Origin: Thalassospira sp.
Lineage (GTDB): Bacteria; Pseudomonadota; Alphaproteobacteria; Rhodospirillales; Thalassospiraceae
Reading direction: 5' to 3'
DNA: 64,000 bases
Assembly (NCBI RefSeq): GCF_030690045.1
Contig: NZ_JAUYHK010000002.1
Location: 62,001-126,000, forward strand
In this document: in pieces, positions 53,130-62,955 of the stretch
Layout of the letters: each line of letters opens with the position of its first letter
How positions within the stretch are numbered: the stretch's first letter is position 1
The notes under the pieces: model-generated
Database searches by the model: none
Seen by the model: the letters and a program-made list of their open reading frames with translations, nothing else
Told to the model about the DNA's origin: nothing
Translations under genes and position numbers: made by a program

Positions 53130-53675
53130 ATGAAAGCCATCATCATCGGCATTCTGGCAATGGCTGTGACGGTTGTTGCATCGAACATTCTGGTGGAATA
53201 TCCGTTGCCGGGTGTTCTGGCCGACTGGCTGACCTATGGGGCGTTTACCTATCCGGTGGCGTTTCTGGTGACCGATCTGACCAACCGGGCGCGTGGCGCA
53301 CAGGCCGCCCGGCTGGTTGTGCTGGCCGGATTTGCCCTGGCAGTGGTGTTGTCACTGATCGTTGCCGATACCCGGATTGCCATTGCCTCGGGCACGGCGT
53401 TTCTGATTGCGCAGATGCTGGATGTGACGGTGTTTGACCGGTTGCGACAGGCGACCTGGTGGAAAGCGCCGCTGGTCTCGTCGGGCATCGGATCGTTTGT
53501 CGATACCGCCCTGTTTTTCTCCATCGCCTTTGCCGGAACCGGCCTGCCGTGGGAAACATGGGCGCTGGGTGATTTTGCCGCCAAGATGATCATGGCGCTG
53601 ACCTGTCTGGCACCGTTCCGGTTGCTGATGATGGTGATCACCCCGAAAATGGGCGCACAGCCCGCGCGCAGCTAG
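53130..53675 (+). CDS. Queuosine precursor transporter (YhhQ/QPTR family)
   Basis: A 181-residue protein with about six membrane helices. It contains FTYPVAFLVTDLTNRARGAQ (about residues 38-57), the VUT/DUF165 family signature, and SSGIGSFVDTALFFSIAF later. YhhQ of E. coli imports preQ0 and preQ1. Position just ahead of queA-tgt-queF supports this function strongly. Start chosen at the ATG with AAAGGTGG upstream; the longer frame from 53019 covers the promoter and is not coding. Confidence 0.9.
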   Translation: MKAIIIGILAMAVTVVASNILVEYPLPGVLADWLTYGAFTYPVAFLVTDLTNRARGAQAARLVVLAGFALAVVLSLIVADTRIAIASGTAFLIAQMLDVTVFDRLRQATWWKAPLVSSGIGSFVDTALFFSIAFAGTGLPWETWALGDFAAKMIMALTCLAPFRLLMMVITPKMGAQPARS

Positions 53676-53697
53676 TTTTTCGGGTTTGAGTTTGCGG

Positions 53698-53733
53698 CGA
53701 AGGGGCGCATAACACGCCCCTTCGTTTGTTTTT
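53698..53733 (+). terminator. Terminator or attenuator between the transporter and queA
   Basis: CGAAGGGGCG/CGCCCCTTCG perfect 10-bp stem, 7-base loop, then TTTGTTTTTG. It lies inside the queuosine cluster, so it may lower expression of the downstream genes or be read through. Confidence 0.88.
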
Positions 53734-53761
53734 GCCGATCCATTATCAAAACGGAAGCCTG

Positions 53762-54814
53762 ATGAAAGTCGATCTGTTCGATTTCGATTTGCCGCGTGAT
53801 TGCATTGCCGAACATCCGGTATCGCCGCGCCATAATGCGCGGATGCTGGATTTGACCGGCGGGGCGATGCGTGACCGCATCGTGCGCGAATTGCCCGATA
53901 TTTTGCGCCCCGGCGATCTGTTGATCTCCAACGATACCCGCGTCATTCCCGCCCGCCTGTTTGGCAAACGCGGCGATGCGAAAATCGAAGTCACCCTGCA
54001 CAAACAGGAAGGGCTGGCGCAATGGCGGGCCTTTGCCAAACCGGCCAAGAAATTGCGCATTGGCGAGGTTTTCAGGGTCGCCGATGATTTCGAGGCCGAA
54101 GTAATGGACAAGCAGGAAGGCGGCGAAGTGCTGTTGCGCTTTAACGTTGCCGGTGCCGATCTGATTGCCGCCCTTGAAAAATATGGCGTGATGCCGTTGC
54201 CGCCCTATATCCGCCGCGAGGCCGGTGGCGACGATCAGGATCGCCACGATTATCAGACGATTTTCGCGCAACATGACGGCGCGGTTGCCGCCCCGACGGC
54301 GGGGTTGCATTTTACGCCGGAATTGCTGGCCGATCTGGACGCCCGCGGGATCAAACGCCGCACTATTACCCTGCATGTCGGGGCAGGCACGTTTTTGCCG
54401 GTCAAGGTCGATGATACGGATGACCATAAAATGCACGCCGAATGGGGCAGTATCAGCCCGGAAATTGCCGATCTGATCAATCAGACCCATGCCGATGGCG
54501 GGCGGGTGATTGCGGTTGGAACCACATCGTTGCGGTTGCTCGAAAGTGCGGCACGCGAGGATGGGGTGGTTGAACCGTTTTCGGCGGAAACCGATATTTT
54601 CATCACGCCGGGCTATAGATTCCGGGTGGTGGATGTCTTGCTGACCAATTTTCATCTGCCGAAATCGACATTGTTCATGCTGGTTTCGGCCTTTGCCGGA
54701 TATGATCGCATGAAGGCGGCCTATGCCCATGCGATTGACCAAAAATACCGTTTTTATTCCTATGGCGATTGCAGCCTTCTGGAATGCGCCAACAAGGTTG
54801 GAAAAGCACAATGA
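53762..54814 (+). CDS. queA: S-adenosylmethionine:tRNA ribosyltransferase-isomerase QueA
   Basis: A 350-residue QueA of normal length with the N-terminal [20 protein letters not shown], the central PPYIRR and the strongly conserved [27 protein letters not shown] and [10 protein letters not shown]. It transfers the ribosyl part of SAM to preQ1 in tRNA to make epoxyqueuosine. GGAAG precedes the ATG. The stop overlaps the tgt start by four bases. Confidence 0.97.
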   Translation: MKVDLFDFDLPRDCIAEHPVSPRHNARMLDLTGGAMRDRIVRELPDILRPGDLLISNDTRVIPARLFGKRGDAKIEVTLHKQEGLAQWRAFAKPAKKLRIGEVFRVADDFEAEVMDKQEGGEVLLRFNVAGADLIAALEKYGVMPLPPYIRREAGGDDQDRHDYQTIFAQHDGAVAAPTAGLHFTPELLADLDARGIKRRTITLHVGAGTFLPVKVDDTDDHKMHAEWGSISPEIADLINQTHADGGRVIAVGTTSLRLLESAAREDGVVEPFSAETDIFITPGYRFRVVDVLLTNFHLPKSTLFMLVSAFAGYDRMKAAYAHAIDQKYRFYSYGDCSLLECANKVGKAQ

Positions 54815-55953
54815 CCCGGTTTCGTTATGAACTTCTGGCCCAGGATGGCAAGGCGCGGCGTGGCCGCATTCATACCGCCCACGGCGTGATCGATACCCCG
54901 GCCTTTATGCCGGTCGGGACGGCGGCAACCGTCAAGGGCATGTTGCCGGAAAATGTGGCGCAAACCGGTGCGCAGATTTTGCTGGGAAATACCTACCATC
55001 TGATGTTGCGCCCCGGTGCCGAACGCATTGCCCGTCTGGGTGGCCTGCACAAATTCATGAATTGGGACAAGCCGATCCTGACCGATAGCGGCGGCTATCA
55101 GGTGATGTCCTTATCCACCTTGCGCAAAATTACCGAAGACGGTGTGACGTTCAAAAGCCATATCGACGGGCGCAAATTTGCGCTGTCGCCGGAACGGTCG
55201 ATGGAAATCCAGCATTTGCTGGGATCGACCATCACCATGGCGTTTGACGAATGCACCCCATACCCCGCAACCGAACAACAGGCCGCAGAATCGATGCGGA
55301 TGTCGATGCGCTGGGCCAAACGGTCCCGCGATGCGTTCATCGAGCGCGAAGGGTATGCCCTGTATGGCATTCAGCAAGGCAGCATGTTTGAACATCTGCG
55401 CCGGGAAAGTTCGGAAAAACTGGCCGAACTGGATTTGCCGGGCCATTCGGTGGGCGGTCTTGCCGTCGGCGAGGGGCAGGATATGATGTTTGAAACGCTG
55501 GATTTTTGCGTTGATATGCTGCCTGCGGCCAAGCCGCGTTACCTGATGGGGGTTGGGAAACCGTCCGATCTTGTCGGGGCAGTGATGCGCGGGATCGATC
55601 AGTTTGATTGCGTCCTGCCCACCCGGTCGGGCCGCAATGCCCAAGCCTTTACCCGCCGCGGGACGGTCAATTTCAAAAATGGCCGTCACCGCGATGATGA
55701 CCGGCCATTGGATGATCAATGCGGCTGCCCGGCCTGCACCCAATATTCGCGTGCCTATCTGCATCATCTGATCAAGGCAAACGAGATTTTGGGGGCGGTA
55801 CTGCTGACCTGGCATAACCTGCATTATTATCAGGATTTGATGTCCGATATGCGCGCCGCAATCGAGGCCGGACGGATGGCCGATTTTGCCCGCGATTTTT
55901 ATGCCGGACAGGAAGGCGGGGATATTGATCCTATGCCGATTATCGAGGATTAA
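54811..55953 (+). CDS. tgt: tRNA-guanine transglycosylase
   Basis: A 380-residue bacterial TGT: catalytic region [14 protein letters not shown], the substrate-pocket [37 protein letters not shown] split over the nucleophile Asp segment, and the zinc site C-x-C-x2-C...H in [20 protein letters not shown]. It exchanges G34 of Asp/Asn/His/Tyr tRNAs for preQ1. The ATG overlaps the queA stop (ATGA), so the two are co-translated. Confidence 0.98.
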   Translation: MTRFRYELLAQDGKARRGRIHTAHGVIDTPAFMPVGTAATVKGMLPENVAQTGAQILLGNTYHLMLRPGAERIARLGGLHKFMNWDKPILTDSGGYQVMSLSTLRKITEDGVTFKSHIDGRKFALSPERSMEIQHLLGSTITMAFDECTPYPATEQQAAESMRMSMRWAKRSRDAFIEREGYALYGIQQGSMFEHLRRESSEKLAELDLPGHSVGGLAVGEGQDMMFETLDFCVDMLPAAKPRYLMGVGKPSDLVGAVMRGIDQFDCVLPTRSGRNAQAFTRRGTVNFKNGRHRDDDRPLDDQCGCPACTQYSRAYLHHLIKANEILGAVLLTWHNLHYYQDLMSDMRAAIEAGRMADFARDFYAGQEGGDIDPMPIIED

Positions 55954-55955
55954 TC

Positions 55956-56423
55956 ATGGCCAATCAGGATATTTACCAGAATCTGACGATGCTGGGCGGG
56001 GATACCAAACAGCCCTCCAGTCCCGAAGAAGCCGTTCTGGAACGGGTGCAAAACCCGCAGGCCGGAACCGATTATTGCGTGCGGTTTGTCGCACCCGAAT
56101 TTACATCGCTGTGCCCGATCACCGGCCAGCCGGATTTTGCGCATCTGGTGATTGATTACATCCCCGATGGCTGGCTGGTGGAAAGCAAATCCCTGAAACT
56201 GTTTCTGACCTCGTTTCGCAATCACGGTGCGTTTCACGAAGATTGCACGGTCAGCATCGGCAAACGCATCGCCGATCTTCTAGCCCCGAAATGGCTGCGT
56301 ATCGGCGGTTACTGGTATCCGCGTGGCGGTATTCCGATTGACGTGTTTTACCAGACCGGTCCGGCTCCGGCGGGTGTGTGGATTCCGGATCAGGGTGTGC
56401 CGCCCTATCGCGGGCGGGGTTAG
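55956..56423 (+). CDS. queF: NADPH-dependent preQ0 reductase QueF
   Basis: A 155-residue unimodular QueF with the catalytic C53 in [17 protein letters not shown]60, and E76 in the family motif [20 protein letters not shown]. It reduces the nitrile of preQ0 to the amine preQ1. Only three bases separate it from tgt. Together with the precursor transporter this would allow salvage of external preQ0 as well as use of the internal pool; queC, queD and queE are not in the window. Confidence 0.97.
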   Translation: MANQDIYQNLTMLGGDTKQPSSPEEAVLERVQNPQAGTDYCVRFVAPEFTSLCPITGQPDFAHLVIDYIPDGWLVESKSLKLFLTSFRNHGAFHEDCTVSIGKRIADLLAPKWLRIGGYWYPRGGIPIDVFYQTGPAPAGVWIPDQGVPPYRGRG

Positions 56424-56456
56424 GTGGCCCTATACAAAAGGGCAATTTGTTACAAT

Positions 56457-56471
56457 TGATAATTATTCTCA
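56457..56471. promoter_or_regulatory. Fur box upstream of the FecI-type sigma factor
   Basis: TGATAAT-T-ATTCTCA matches the 7-1-7 Fur consensus TGATAAT-N-ATTATCA at 13 of 14 fixed positions. It lies about 90 bp before the sigma factor gene, so the iron module should be derepressed under iron limitation. Confidence 0.82.
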
Positions 56472-56561
56472 TTGATCGTCCGGTATGTTCTTGTTATCTG
56501 ATGTACCGCACCTGACAGATGTCTGGCGGGTGCGCCATTGGTGCAGGGACCAGGACAGGTT

Positions 56562-57098
56562 ATGGGACGGCACAGCGCATCGGTTCTGATTACAGCGTTT
56601 CAGGATAATTATGCACAGCTTGTGCGTTTTTTGACGCGGAAGATGGGCGGTGATGGCGATTGCGCGTCCGATATTGCCCAGGACACCTATGTCCGGTTGG
56701 CCACATCCTCACAAAATACTGGTGATATCGATAATCCACGCGCCTATGTTTATCGGGTGGCAGGCAATATCGCGATTGACTGGATGCGTCGCGAAGGCCG
56801 CATATCCGGCCCACTGACCGGATATGCGCCGGACGAAAATATCTGCGACCCCAAACCTTCGCCCGAAACTCTGGCGCTGGATCGTGAACAGATTGCCCTG
56901 CTGGATCAGGCCCTGAATCAGTTGCCGGAAAATGCCAGGCGTGCCCTGTTGATGTTTCGCGTCGAAGGCCTGTCTTATGCCGTGATTGCCGCCCGGTTGG
57001 GGGTGTCGGAAAGCATGGTGGCAAAATATATGTCACGTGCCTTGCGCCATTGCCGCGATGAACTTTGGCGGATGGATCAAAAACAGGGTGAAAAATAA
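56562..57098 (+). CDS. ECF sigma factor, FecI-type
   Basis: A 178-residue sigma-70 family protein with region 2 (FLTRKMGGDGDCASDIAQDT and NPRAYVYRVAGNIAIDWMRR, about 20-85) and region 4 (LPENARRALLMFRVEGLSYA ... LGVSESMVAKYMSRALRHC, about 125-170). It is the FecI type that transcribes an iron-siderophore receptor gene after signal transduction through FecR. Start at the ATG behind AGGACAGG; a longer upstream frame has no ribosome site. Fur box upstream. Confidence 0.92.
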   Translation: MGRHSASVLITAFQDNYAQLVRFLTRKMGGDGDCASDIAQDTYVRLATSSQNTGDIDNPRAYVYRVAGNIAIDWMRREGRISGPLTGYAPDENICDPKPSPETLALDREQIALLDQALNQLPENARRALLMFRVEGLSYAVIAARLGVSESMVAKYMSRALRHCRDELWRMDQKQGEK

Positions 57099-57211
57099 TA
57101 TGACAATCACTGCGTGATTGGGTGTGCGGGAACGTCTATGTAACAGGGGAGTTTTTTGTTGCGGGATAACAAAAGACTTTGGTGGGCCAAAGGGTTGAAA
57201 ACAGGGTCAGG

Positions 57212-58213
57212 ATGATCGGTTTGTCGGACAAAAACAGCCAGGATGACAATGCACAACACCGCCGTGCAATCAGCGATGCTGCGATTGAATGGCTGGTGCT
57301 GCTGGGATCAAACCGGATCACGGCGGCGGATAAGGATGCCTTTGTACGCTGGCGGGCAGAAAGCCCGGACCATGAAACAGCCCTGATCGAGGCCCGCACC
57401 CTGTTGCACGGGGTTGGTGAAACTGCGCAGGCACAACAGGCCCACCAGCAGGCAAAACACAAATTCACTCCCCGGTTGCCGGTTCGACAAACGATCGGTG
57501 GGGCGATGGCGATTGCCGCCTGTTTGCTGGTGGTGGTTTTGGGAATATCGGTGCTGACACCGGCCATTGGGCCGCTGGCCGGGTTGTTTGCCGATCACGC
57601 CACCGGGGTCGGTGAACGCAAAAATGTTGTCCTGCCTGATGGATCGACGGTGTATCTGAACACGGCGTCGGCGATTTCGGTCGATTTCGACGGGAATGGT
57701 CGCAATATCCATCTGATGGCGGGGGAGGCGGTTTTCGATGTTGCCAAAGACCCTGAGCGGCCTTTTGTCGTGCGGGCCGGACAGGGGTCAAGTACGGCTA
57801 TTGGCACCCTTTATGGTGTGCAGTTAAATGACGGCGGGCTGACCAGTGTTCATGTGGAGGAAGGTCTTGTCGATGTTAGCCTGAACGGTCGGCAACCCGT
57901 GCGGGTGATTGCCGGGCAACAAGTGATTTATGGTCAGGGCAAAGGTGTTTCGGCTCCGCAGGATAGCGATACAGCGACCATATTGGCATGGCGGCGCGGC
58001 AAACTGATTTTCAATCGCCAGCCGTTGGGATCGGTGATTGCTGAAATGCAACGGTATCACAAAGGCCGGATTATCTTGATGAATGACGGGTTGCGTGATT
58101 TGCAGGTGACAGGCGTGTTTGATCTGGCGGCGATTGATGCCTTGCTGGTCTCTCTTGCCCAGACGACCCCGGCCCGAGTTTTTGCAACGCCACTGGCGAC
58201 GCTGATCTACTGA
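57212..58213 (+). CDS. FecR-family anti-sigma/sensor protein
   Basis: A 333-residue protein with an N-terminal cytoplasmic domain (DUF4880 type, AAIEWLVLLGSNRITAADKD ... FVRWRAESPDHETAL), one membrane helix (about 93-117) and the periplasmic FecR domain (LPDGSTVYLNTASAISVDF ... LMAGEAVFDVAKDPERPFVV), then a C-terminal STN-like segment. It passes the receptor signal across the inner membrane to the sigma factor. It lies between the sigma and receptor genes, the usual order. Confidence 0.92.
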   Translation: MIGLSDKNSQDDNAQHRRAISDAAIEWLVLLGSNRITAADKDAFVRWRAESPDHETALIEARTLLHGVGETAQAQQAHQQAKHKFTPRLPVRQTIGGAMAIAACLLVVVLGISVLTPAIGPLAGLFADHATGVGERKNVVLPDGSTVYLNTASAISVDFDGNGRNIHLMAGEAVFDVAKDPERPFVVRAGQGSSTAIGTLYGVQLNDGGLTSVHVEEGLVDVSLNGRQPVRVIAGQQVIYGQGKGVSAPQDSDTATILAWRRGKLIFNRQPLGSVIAEMQRYHKGRIILMNDGLRDLQVTGVFDLAAIDALLVSLAQTTPARVFATPLATLIY

Positions 58214-58298
58214 ATTCTGATGAATTCCATAAAAATTGAAAAAACTGAAAATTTCTGCTGCAAGTCCGAATGCGGGATTTCGTCTTACCTGTAATCGC

Positions 58299-58323
58299 AA
58301 TGAAAACCATTCTTGTTTTCATT
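58299..58323. promoter_or_regulatory. Inverted repeat before the TonB receptor, possible iron operator
   Basis: AATGAAAAC and GTTTTCATT are perfect 9-bp complements around CATTCTT. It resembles a Fur-type or other regulator site and lies about 40 bp before the receptor start. Confidence 0.5.
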
Positions 58324-58359
58324 CGCATCAAATGGGATCAGACGAAAAGGTTTTATCGA

Positions 58360-60849
58360 ATGAACGCACGGCCTGGGCGGATTTCAGCCACCAATTCCAA
58401 CATTCGACACAACAAAATGCGGACTTTGTTGTTGGCGTCGACCCTGATATCGGGCATGACGCTGATGGTTCCGGCACCTGCAAGCAGTGCCGGGGAGGGT
58501 GTGGCGTTCCGCGAAATTTCCCAGTCGCAGGACATTTCGTTCAATATCCCGGCACAGGGTCTTGATACCGCACTGACTGCATTGGCGGATCAGGCCGGTT
58601 TGCAATTGTTTTTCCCGTCCCAAGGGATGGATGGGGTGGCCGCCCCGGCAATAACCGGCACTTTCAGCATTGATCAGGCTCTGACCCGGTTGCTGTCCGG
58701 GTCCGGTTATTCATGGCGTTATACTGCTGATGGTACGGTGACGATTGAAAAACTGGCGGCAGGGACCGGGGATGATTCCATTCTGGACCCGGTGCGGATT
58801 GAGGCCAGCGGCACCCGCCAAACTGCAACCGGCCCGACCGAAGGTTATGGTGCAACCCGTTCTCTGTCGGCGACAAAAACCGATAGGCCCCTGATTGAAA
58901 CGCCGCAAAGCATATCGGTCGTAACAAAGGATCAGATTGAAGATCAGGGATCGCAAACCGTGATGCAGGCGATGCGATACACCCCCGGTGCCTTTACCGG
59001 GCAGGTCGGGGCCTCAAACCGTTATGATTATGTGATTCTGCGTGGTCTGGTTGATCGCAGCATCGACAACATCTATCTCGATGGCCTGAAAACCATGAGT
59101 GATGATTCAACCTATAGCTCGATGCAGATTGATCCATATTTTGTCGAACGTGCCGATGTGGTCAAGGGACCGGCATCGGTTCTCTATGGCCGCAGTTCAC
59201 CGGGGGGGCTTGTCGCGCTGTCAAGCAAGAAGCCCTTGTTTGAACAGCAGGGCGAAGTCGAGGTTTCCTATGGCAACCGAAATCAGCGGGGTGTCGGATT
59301 TGATGTGACCGGGCCTCTGACCGAAAGCGGAAAACTGGCTTATCGTCTGGTGGGTAAGGCCGATGCGTCCGATACGCAGTTCGATGGTACCAAAGAAGAA
59401 CGGTATACGATTGCGCCGTCGCTGACCGCCAATGTCAGTGACGATACACGTATCACCCTGATGGGGTATTTTCAGAAGGATCCGGAAGGCGGCACACATA
59501 ACGGTTTACCATCAGAAGGCACATTGTTCCCGCGCAATGGGCAATATATCCCGAACTCTTTCTTTGACGGGGACCCGTCACTGGAAAGTTACGAGCGCAC
59601 CCAGAATATGGTTGGGTACGAATTTGAACATGAATTTGACGATACATGGGCTGTTCGCCAGAATTTCCGCTTTCTGGACGCCGATGTTCACCTTGACCAG
59701 ATTTATCAGACCGGATGGAACGGTGCGACCAACGAACTGACGCGCACTTATGGCGGTGGTGACGAAGATTTACGGGCTTTTACCGTTGATAATCAGGCCC
59801 AGGCCAATTTTACAACGGCGAATGTTGATCATACCGTGCTGATGGGTTTTGATTATCAAAACCGCCGAACCGAAAATAAATGGCTCTTTACCGGGGCATC
59901 GACCATCAATCCCTTTGATCCGGTTTATGGCAATCCGGGGGTGGCGCTGGGCACAATTACCAACAGTAACCGCCGTTCTCTGGAACAGGCCGGGCTGTAT
60001 GCCGAGGACCAGTTTTCTTATGAAAACTGGCGGTTCTCGCTTGGCCTGCGGCAGGATTGGGTGGAAACCAGTAATCTGAACCGTTTGACCAATGTCGAGC
60101 AGGGCGAAGATCGCAGCAAACTGACCAAGCGGGCGGGAATTCTTTATCTGTTTGATAACGGCATTGCGCCTTATATCAATTATTCGGAATCTTTCAACCC
60201 CAGTCTGAGCAGTGATGCATCGGGCAAACCGCTGGAACCCACCGAGGGAACCCAATATGAGATTGGTCTGAAATATCAGCCGACAGGCAGTTCTGCCATG
60301 TTCAGCGCGGCGTTGTTTCATATCGATCAGGAAAATGTTGCGATTTATAACAACACGACATTTGCCTATGAACCGATCGGGACAATTGAATCACAGGGGC
60401 TGGAGCTTGAGGCGCGTGGTGATCTGACCAATTCTTTCAGTGTTGTTGCCGGTTACACCTATACCGACGCTTCCTATGATGCGCCGGGTTCGGTCAAGGA
60501 TGGTAATCGTCCGCAACAGGTTCCCGAACATATGGCGTCATTGTGGGGACATTATCGCTTTACCGCCGGGACGCTGGATGGTCTCGGTATTGGGGCCGGT
60601 GTGCGCTATATCGGGGAAACAGCAGGGAATGAAGCCAATACCATCATGGTGCCGGATTACACCCTGGTTGATCTGGTTCTGAATTATGATTTGTCGCAGA
60701 TCGGCATAACGAATGCGGATTTCCGGCTCAATGTGAACAATCTGATGGATGAGGATTATGTCGCATCCTGTCTGATTACCCAATGGTCTGACAATTGCTA
60801 TTATGGCGAGGAACGCACGGTTCTTGCGACATTGCGCTATCGCTTCTAG
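58360..60849 (+). CDS. TonB-dependent siderophore receptor with STN signalling domain
   Basis: An 829-residue outer-membrane receptor: a signal region (to about residue 45), an STN domain (about 60-115, FNIPAQGLDTALTALADQAG), a plug (about 170-290, IETPQSISVVTKDQIEDQGS) and a 22-strand barrel ending in LATLRYRF. It belongs to the ferrichrome/ferric-coprogen (FhuA/FhuE-FpvA) class. The STN domain means it signals through FecR to the ECF sigma upstream. The start at 58360 follows AAAAGG; longer frames run into the upstream operator. Confidence 0.93.
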   Translation: MNARPGRISATNSNIRHNKMRTLLLASTLISGMTLMVPAPASSAGEGVAFREISQSQDISFNIPAQGLDTALTALADQAGLQLFFPSQGMDGVAAPAITGTFSIDQALTRLLSGSGYSWRYTADGTVTIEKLAAGTGDDSILDPVRIEASGTRQTATGPTEGYGATRSLSATKTDRPLIETPQSISVVTKDQIEDQGSQTVMQAMRYTPGAFTGQVGASNRYDYVILRGLVDRSIDNIYLDGLKTMSDDSTYSSMQIDPYFVERADVVKGPASVLYGRSSPGGLVALSSKKPLFEQQGEVEVSYGNRNQRGVGFDVTGPLTESGKLAYRLVGKADASDTQFDGTKEERYTIAPSLTANVSDDTRITLMGYFQKDPEGGTHNGLPSEGTLFPRNGQYIPNSFFDGDPSLESYERTQNMVGYEFEHEFDDTWAVRQNFRFLDADVHLDQIYQTGWNGATNELTRTYGGGDEDLRAFTVDNQAQANFTTANVDHTVLMGFDYQNRRTENKWLFTGASTINPFDPVYGNPGVALGTITNSNRRSLEQAGLYAEDQFSYENWRFSLGLRQDWVETSNLNRLTNVEQGEDRSKLTKRAGILYLFDNGIAPYINYSESFNPSLSSDASGKPLEPTEGTQYEIGLKYQPTGSSAMFSAALFHIDQENVAIYNNTTFAYEPIGTIESQGLELEARGDLTNSFSVVAGYTYTDASYDAPGSVKDGNRPQQVPEHMASLWGHYRFTAGTLDGLGIGAGVRYIGETAGNEANTIMVPDYTLVDLVLNYDLSQIGITNADFRLNVNNLMDEDYVASCLITQWSDNCYYGEERTVLATLRYRF

Positions 60850-60864
60850 GGTTGATAACCTCGT

Positions 60865-60903
60865 AAAAGGCCGCCGCCCCGTACTGCGGCCTTTTGCGTT
60901 TTT
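60865..60903 (+). terminator. Rho-independent terminator after the TonB receptor gene
   Basis: AAAAGGCCGC/GCGGCCTTTT perfect 10-bp stem with an 11-base loop, then GCGTTTTTGG. Confidence 0.88.
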
Positions 60904-60960
60904 GGCATAAATCTATATAAGGCAGCACTGAGAGAGAAAACCGGAAACGGATGATCTGCC

Positions 60961-62091
60961 ATGTCGGTTGCCGCTGCCATCACCTTTGAGGCGCTTGAGG
61001 CCAAGGCCCGTGAAATCGGCTTTGATGTCTGTGGCGTGGCGCGTCCGGAAATTGATGAACGCAACCAGCACCGTCTGGATGAATTTGTCGCGGGTGGTGA
61101 ATATGGCACGATGGGCTGGATGAATGATCCTGAACGGCTGCCGCGTCGCCGCGATCCGCGCGATTTGTGGCCCGATGTCAAATCGGTGATTGTGCTGGGC
61201 TGCAATTACGGCCCGGCAGAAGACCCGCTGACGTTGCTCGATCATCCCGACCGGGCGATGATCGCGTCCTATGCCAAAAACCGCGATTATCATGACCTGA
61301 TCAAAAAACGGCTGAAACATCTGGCGCGCTGGCTGATAGAGCAAAGCCACAAGGGCGAACAGGTCAAGGTCTTTGTCGATACCGCCCCGGTTCTGGAAAA
61401 GCCATTGGCACAGGCGGCGGGCCTTGGCTGGCAAGGCAAACATACCAATGTGGTGTCGCGGCAGTTTGGGTCATGGCTGTTTCTGGGCGAGGTGTTTACC
61501 ACCATTGATTTTGTGCCAAGCGAACCGGAAGTGGATCATTGCGGGTCATGTCAGAATTGCCTGACGGCCTGCCCGACCGATGCTTTTCCCGCCCCCTATA
61601 AACTCGACGCCCGGCGCTGCATTTCCTATCTGACGATCGAACATGACGGATTGATCCCGGTTGAATTTCGCAAGGCAATCGGCAATCGCATTTATGGCTG
61701 TGACGATTGTCTGGCGGTGTGTCCGTGGAACAAATTTGCCAGCCGCACCAGTGAAATGGCGTTTGTGGCGCGGACAGATTTGACAGCCCCCCGCCTGATT
61801 GACTTTATCGATATGGATGATACCGCGTTTCGGGTCTTTTTTGCCGGATCGCCGATCAAACGTATCGGGCGGGCCAAATTTCTGCGCAATGTTCTGATCG
61901 CCCTTGGCAATAGCGGGGCGGGTGATCTGGCCGGGCGGATCGAGGCCTTGCTGATGGATGACAGTCCGCTTGTGCGCGGCAGTGCGGTCTGGGCGCTGTC
62001 GCAATTGATGAATGCCACTGATTTCGTACAAATCCGCGCACAATATGCGGCGGGTGAAACCGACCCGGATGTTTTGGCCGAATGGGCATAG
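60961..62091 (+). CDS. queG: Epoxyqueuosine reductase QueG
   Basis: A 376-residue enzyme with an N-terminal cobalamin-binding reductase domain and two [4Fe-4S] clusters: CGSCQNCLTACPTDAF and CDDCLAVCPWNKFA. The RRCISYLTIEHDG between them and the C-terminal HEAT-like repeat (SGAGDLAGRIEALLMDDSPL) are diagnostic of QueG. It reduces epoxyqueuosine to queuosine with cobalamin, the last step of the pathway. It is separated from queA-tgt-queF by the iron-uptake module. Confidence 0.95.
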   Translation: MSVAAAITFEALEAKAREIGFDVCGVARPEIDERNQHRLDEFVAGGEYGTMGWMNDPERLPRRRDPRDLWPDVKSVIVLGCNYGPAEDPLTLLDHPDRAMIASYAKNRDYHDLIKKRLKHLARWLIEQSHKGEQVKVFVDTAPVLEKPLAQAAGLGWQGKHTNVVSRQFGSWLFLGEVFTTIDFVPSEPEVDHCGSCQNCLTACPTDAFPAPYKLDARRCISYLTIEHDGLIPVEFRKAIGNRIYGCDDCLAVCPWNKFASRTSEMAFVARTDLTAPRLIDFIDMDDTAFRVFFAGSPIKRIGRAKFLRNVLIALGNSGAGDLAGRIEALLMDDSPLVRGSAVWALSQLMNATDFVQIRAQYAAGETDPDVLAEWA

Positions 62092-62100
62092 CAGGCTGTG

Positions 62101-62877
62101 TCAGGTGCCTTGCACCATGTCATAGTGATATCGCACATTGCCAAGATCATCGGTCAGGACGATGCCAAACATTGGTTTGAGCGGCGCCCGTTCCACCAGT
62201 TCTTCTTCTTTCTCATGGCGCATGTCGAACGGCTCCCCCTTATGGCTGCTGCCGCCAACGGCAAAGGGAATACCTTGCCAGACACCGGTACAGGGACGGT
62301 GAAGATGGCCGAAAAACATGTATTTGACCTGGGGGTGATCCTTAAGGATATGCGCCAGTGCCACGTCGCTTTCCATCCGGATTGAATCAAGAAACGGCAA
62401 CCCCATTTCAAGCGGCGGGTGATGCATGAACAAAAAGGTTGGCAGATCGCGATAATGGTCAAGTTCACGTGATAACCAGTCCAGCCGGGCCGGGCACAAG
62501 GTACCATGATGGGTGCCGGGCACCACACTATCAAGCATCACAAACCGGATGCCGCCGACCGTACGCCCGAAATTGATAAATCCGTTTTCATCGACCGGTG
62601 TGTCGGGAAAGGCATCAATCATTGGCCCGCGCACATCATGATTCCCCGGAATGGCAATCACGGGCATGGTCAGTGTTGAGAGCAAACCGGCAATATGATC
62701 ATATTGATCGGGGCGGCCATGATGGGTCAGATCACCGGTCAGAACGCAAATTTCGGCGTCGGCATGATAGGCATTGATCTCGTCAATGACCGCACGCAGG
62801 GTCTCACCCGGATGCGGAAGGCGCGAAAAATCATCTCGGGCACGCAGATGGGTATCGGAAAGATGTATGAATTTCAT
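62101..62877 (-). CDS. Metallophosphoesterase, CpdA-like cyclic-nucleotide phosphodiesterase
   Basis: A 258-residue class III phosphodiesterase with the five metal motifs: D-x-H in LSDTHLRA, GD in VLTGDLTHHG, GNHD in IPGNHDVRG, a later H in MHHPPLEMG and GH-x-H in FFGHLHRPC. It hydrolyses cAMP (CpdA) or glycerophosphodiesters (GpdQ); which one cannot be told here. It converges with queG with a gap of only ten bases and is divergent from the ribbon-helix-helix gene. Confidence 0.88.
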   Translation of the reverse strand: MKFIHLSDTHLRARDDFSRLPHPGETLRAVIDEINAYHADAEICVLTGDLTHHGRPDQYDHIAGLLSTLTMPVIAIPGNHDVRGPMIDAFPDTPVDENGFINFGRTVGGIRFVMLDSVVPGTHHGTLCPARLDWLSRELDHYRDLPTFLFMHHPPLEMGLPFLDSIRMESDVALAHILKDHPQVKYMFFGHLHRPCTGVWQGIPFAVGGSSHKGEPFDMRHEKEEELVERAPLKPMFGIVLTDDLGNVRYHYDMVQGT

Positions 62878-62955
62878 AAGGGTGCCTTATCATGAATGCG
62901 CCATTGCACGGGCATGATGATCAAATTTCAGACGGTTGGAAAGACAGATAGCGCG

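Noticed and set aside
53038-53130. preQ1 riboswitch in the leader of the queuosine precursor transporter
   Set aside because: No match to the preQ1 aptamer pattern (stem, ACCC-type loop and A-rich tail) could be seen.
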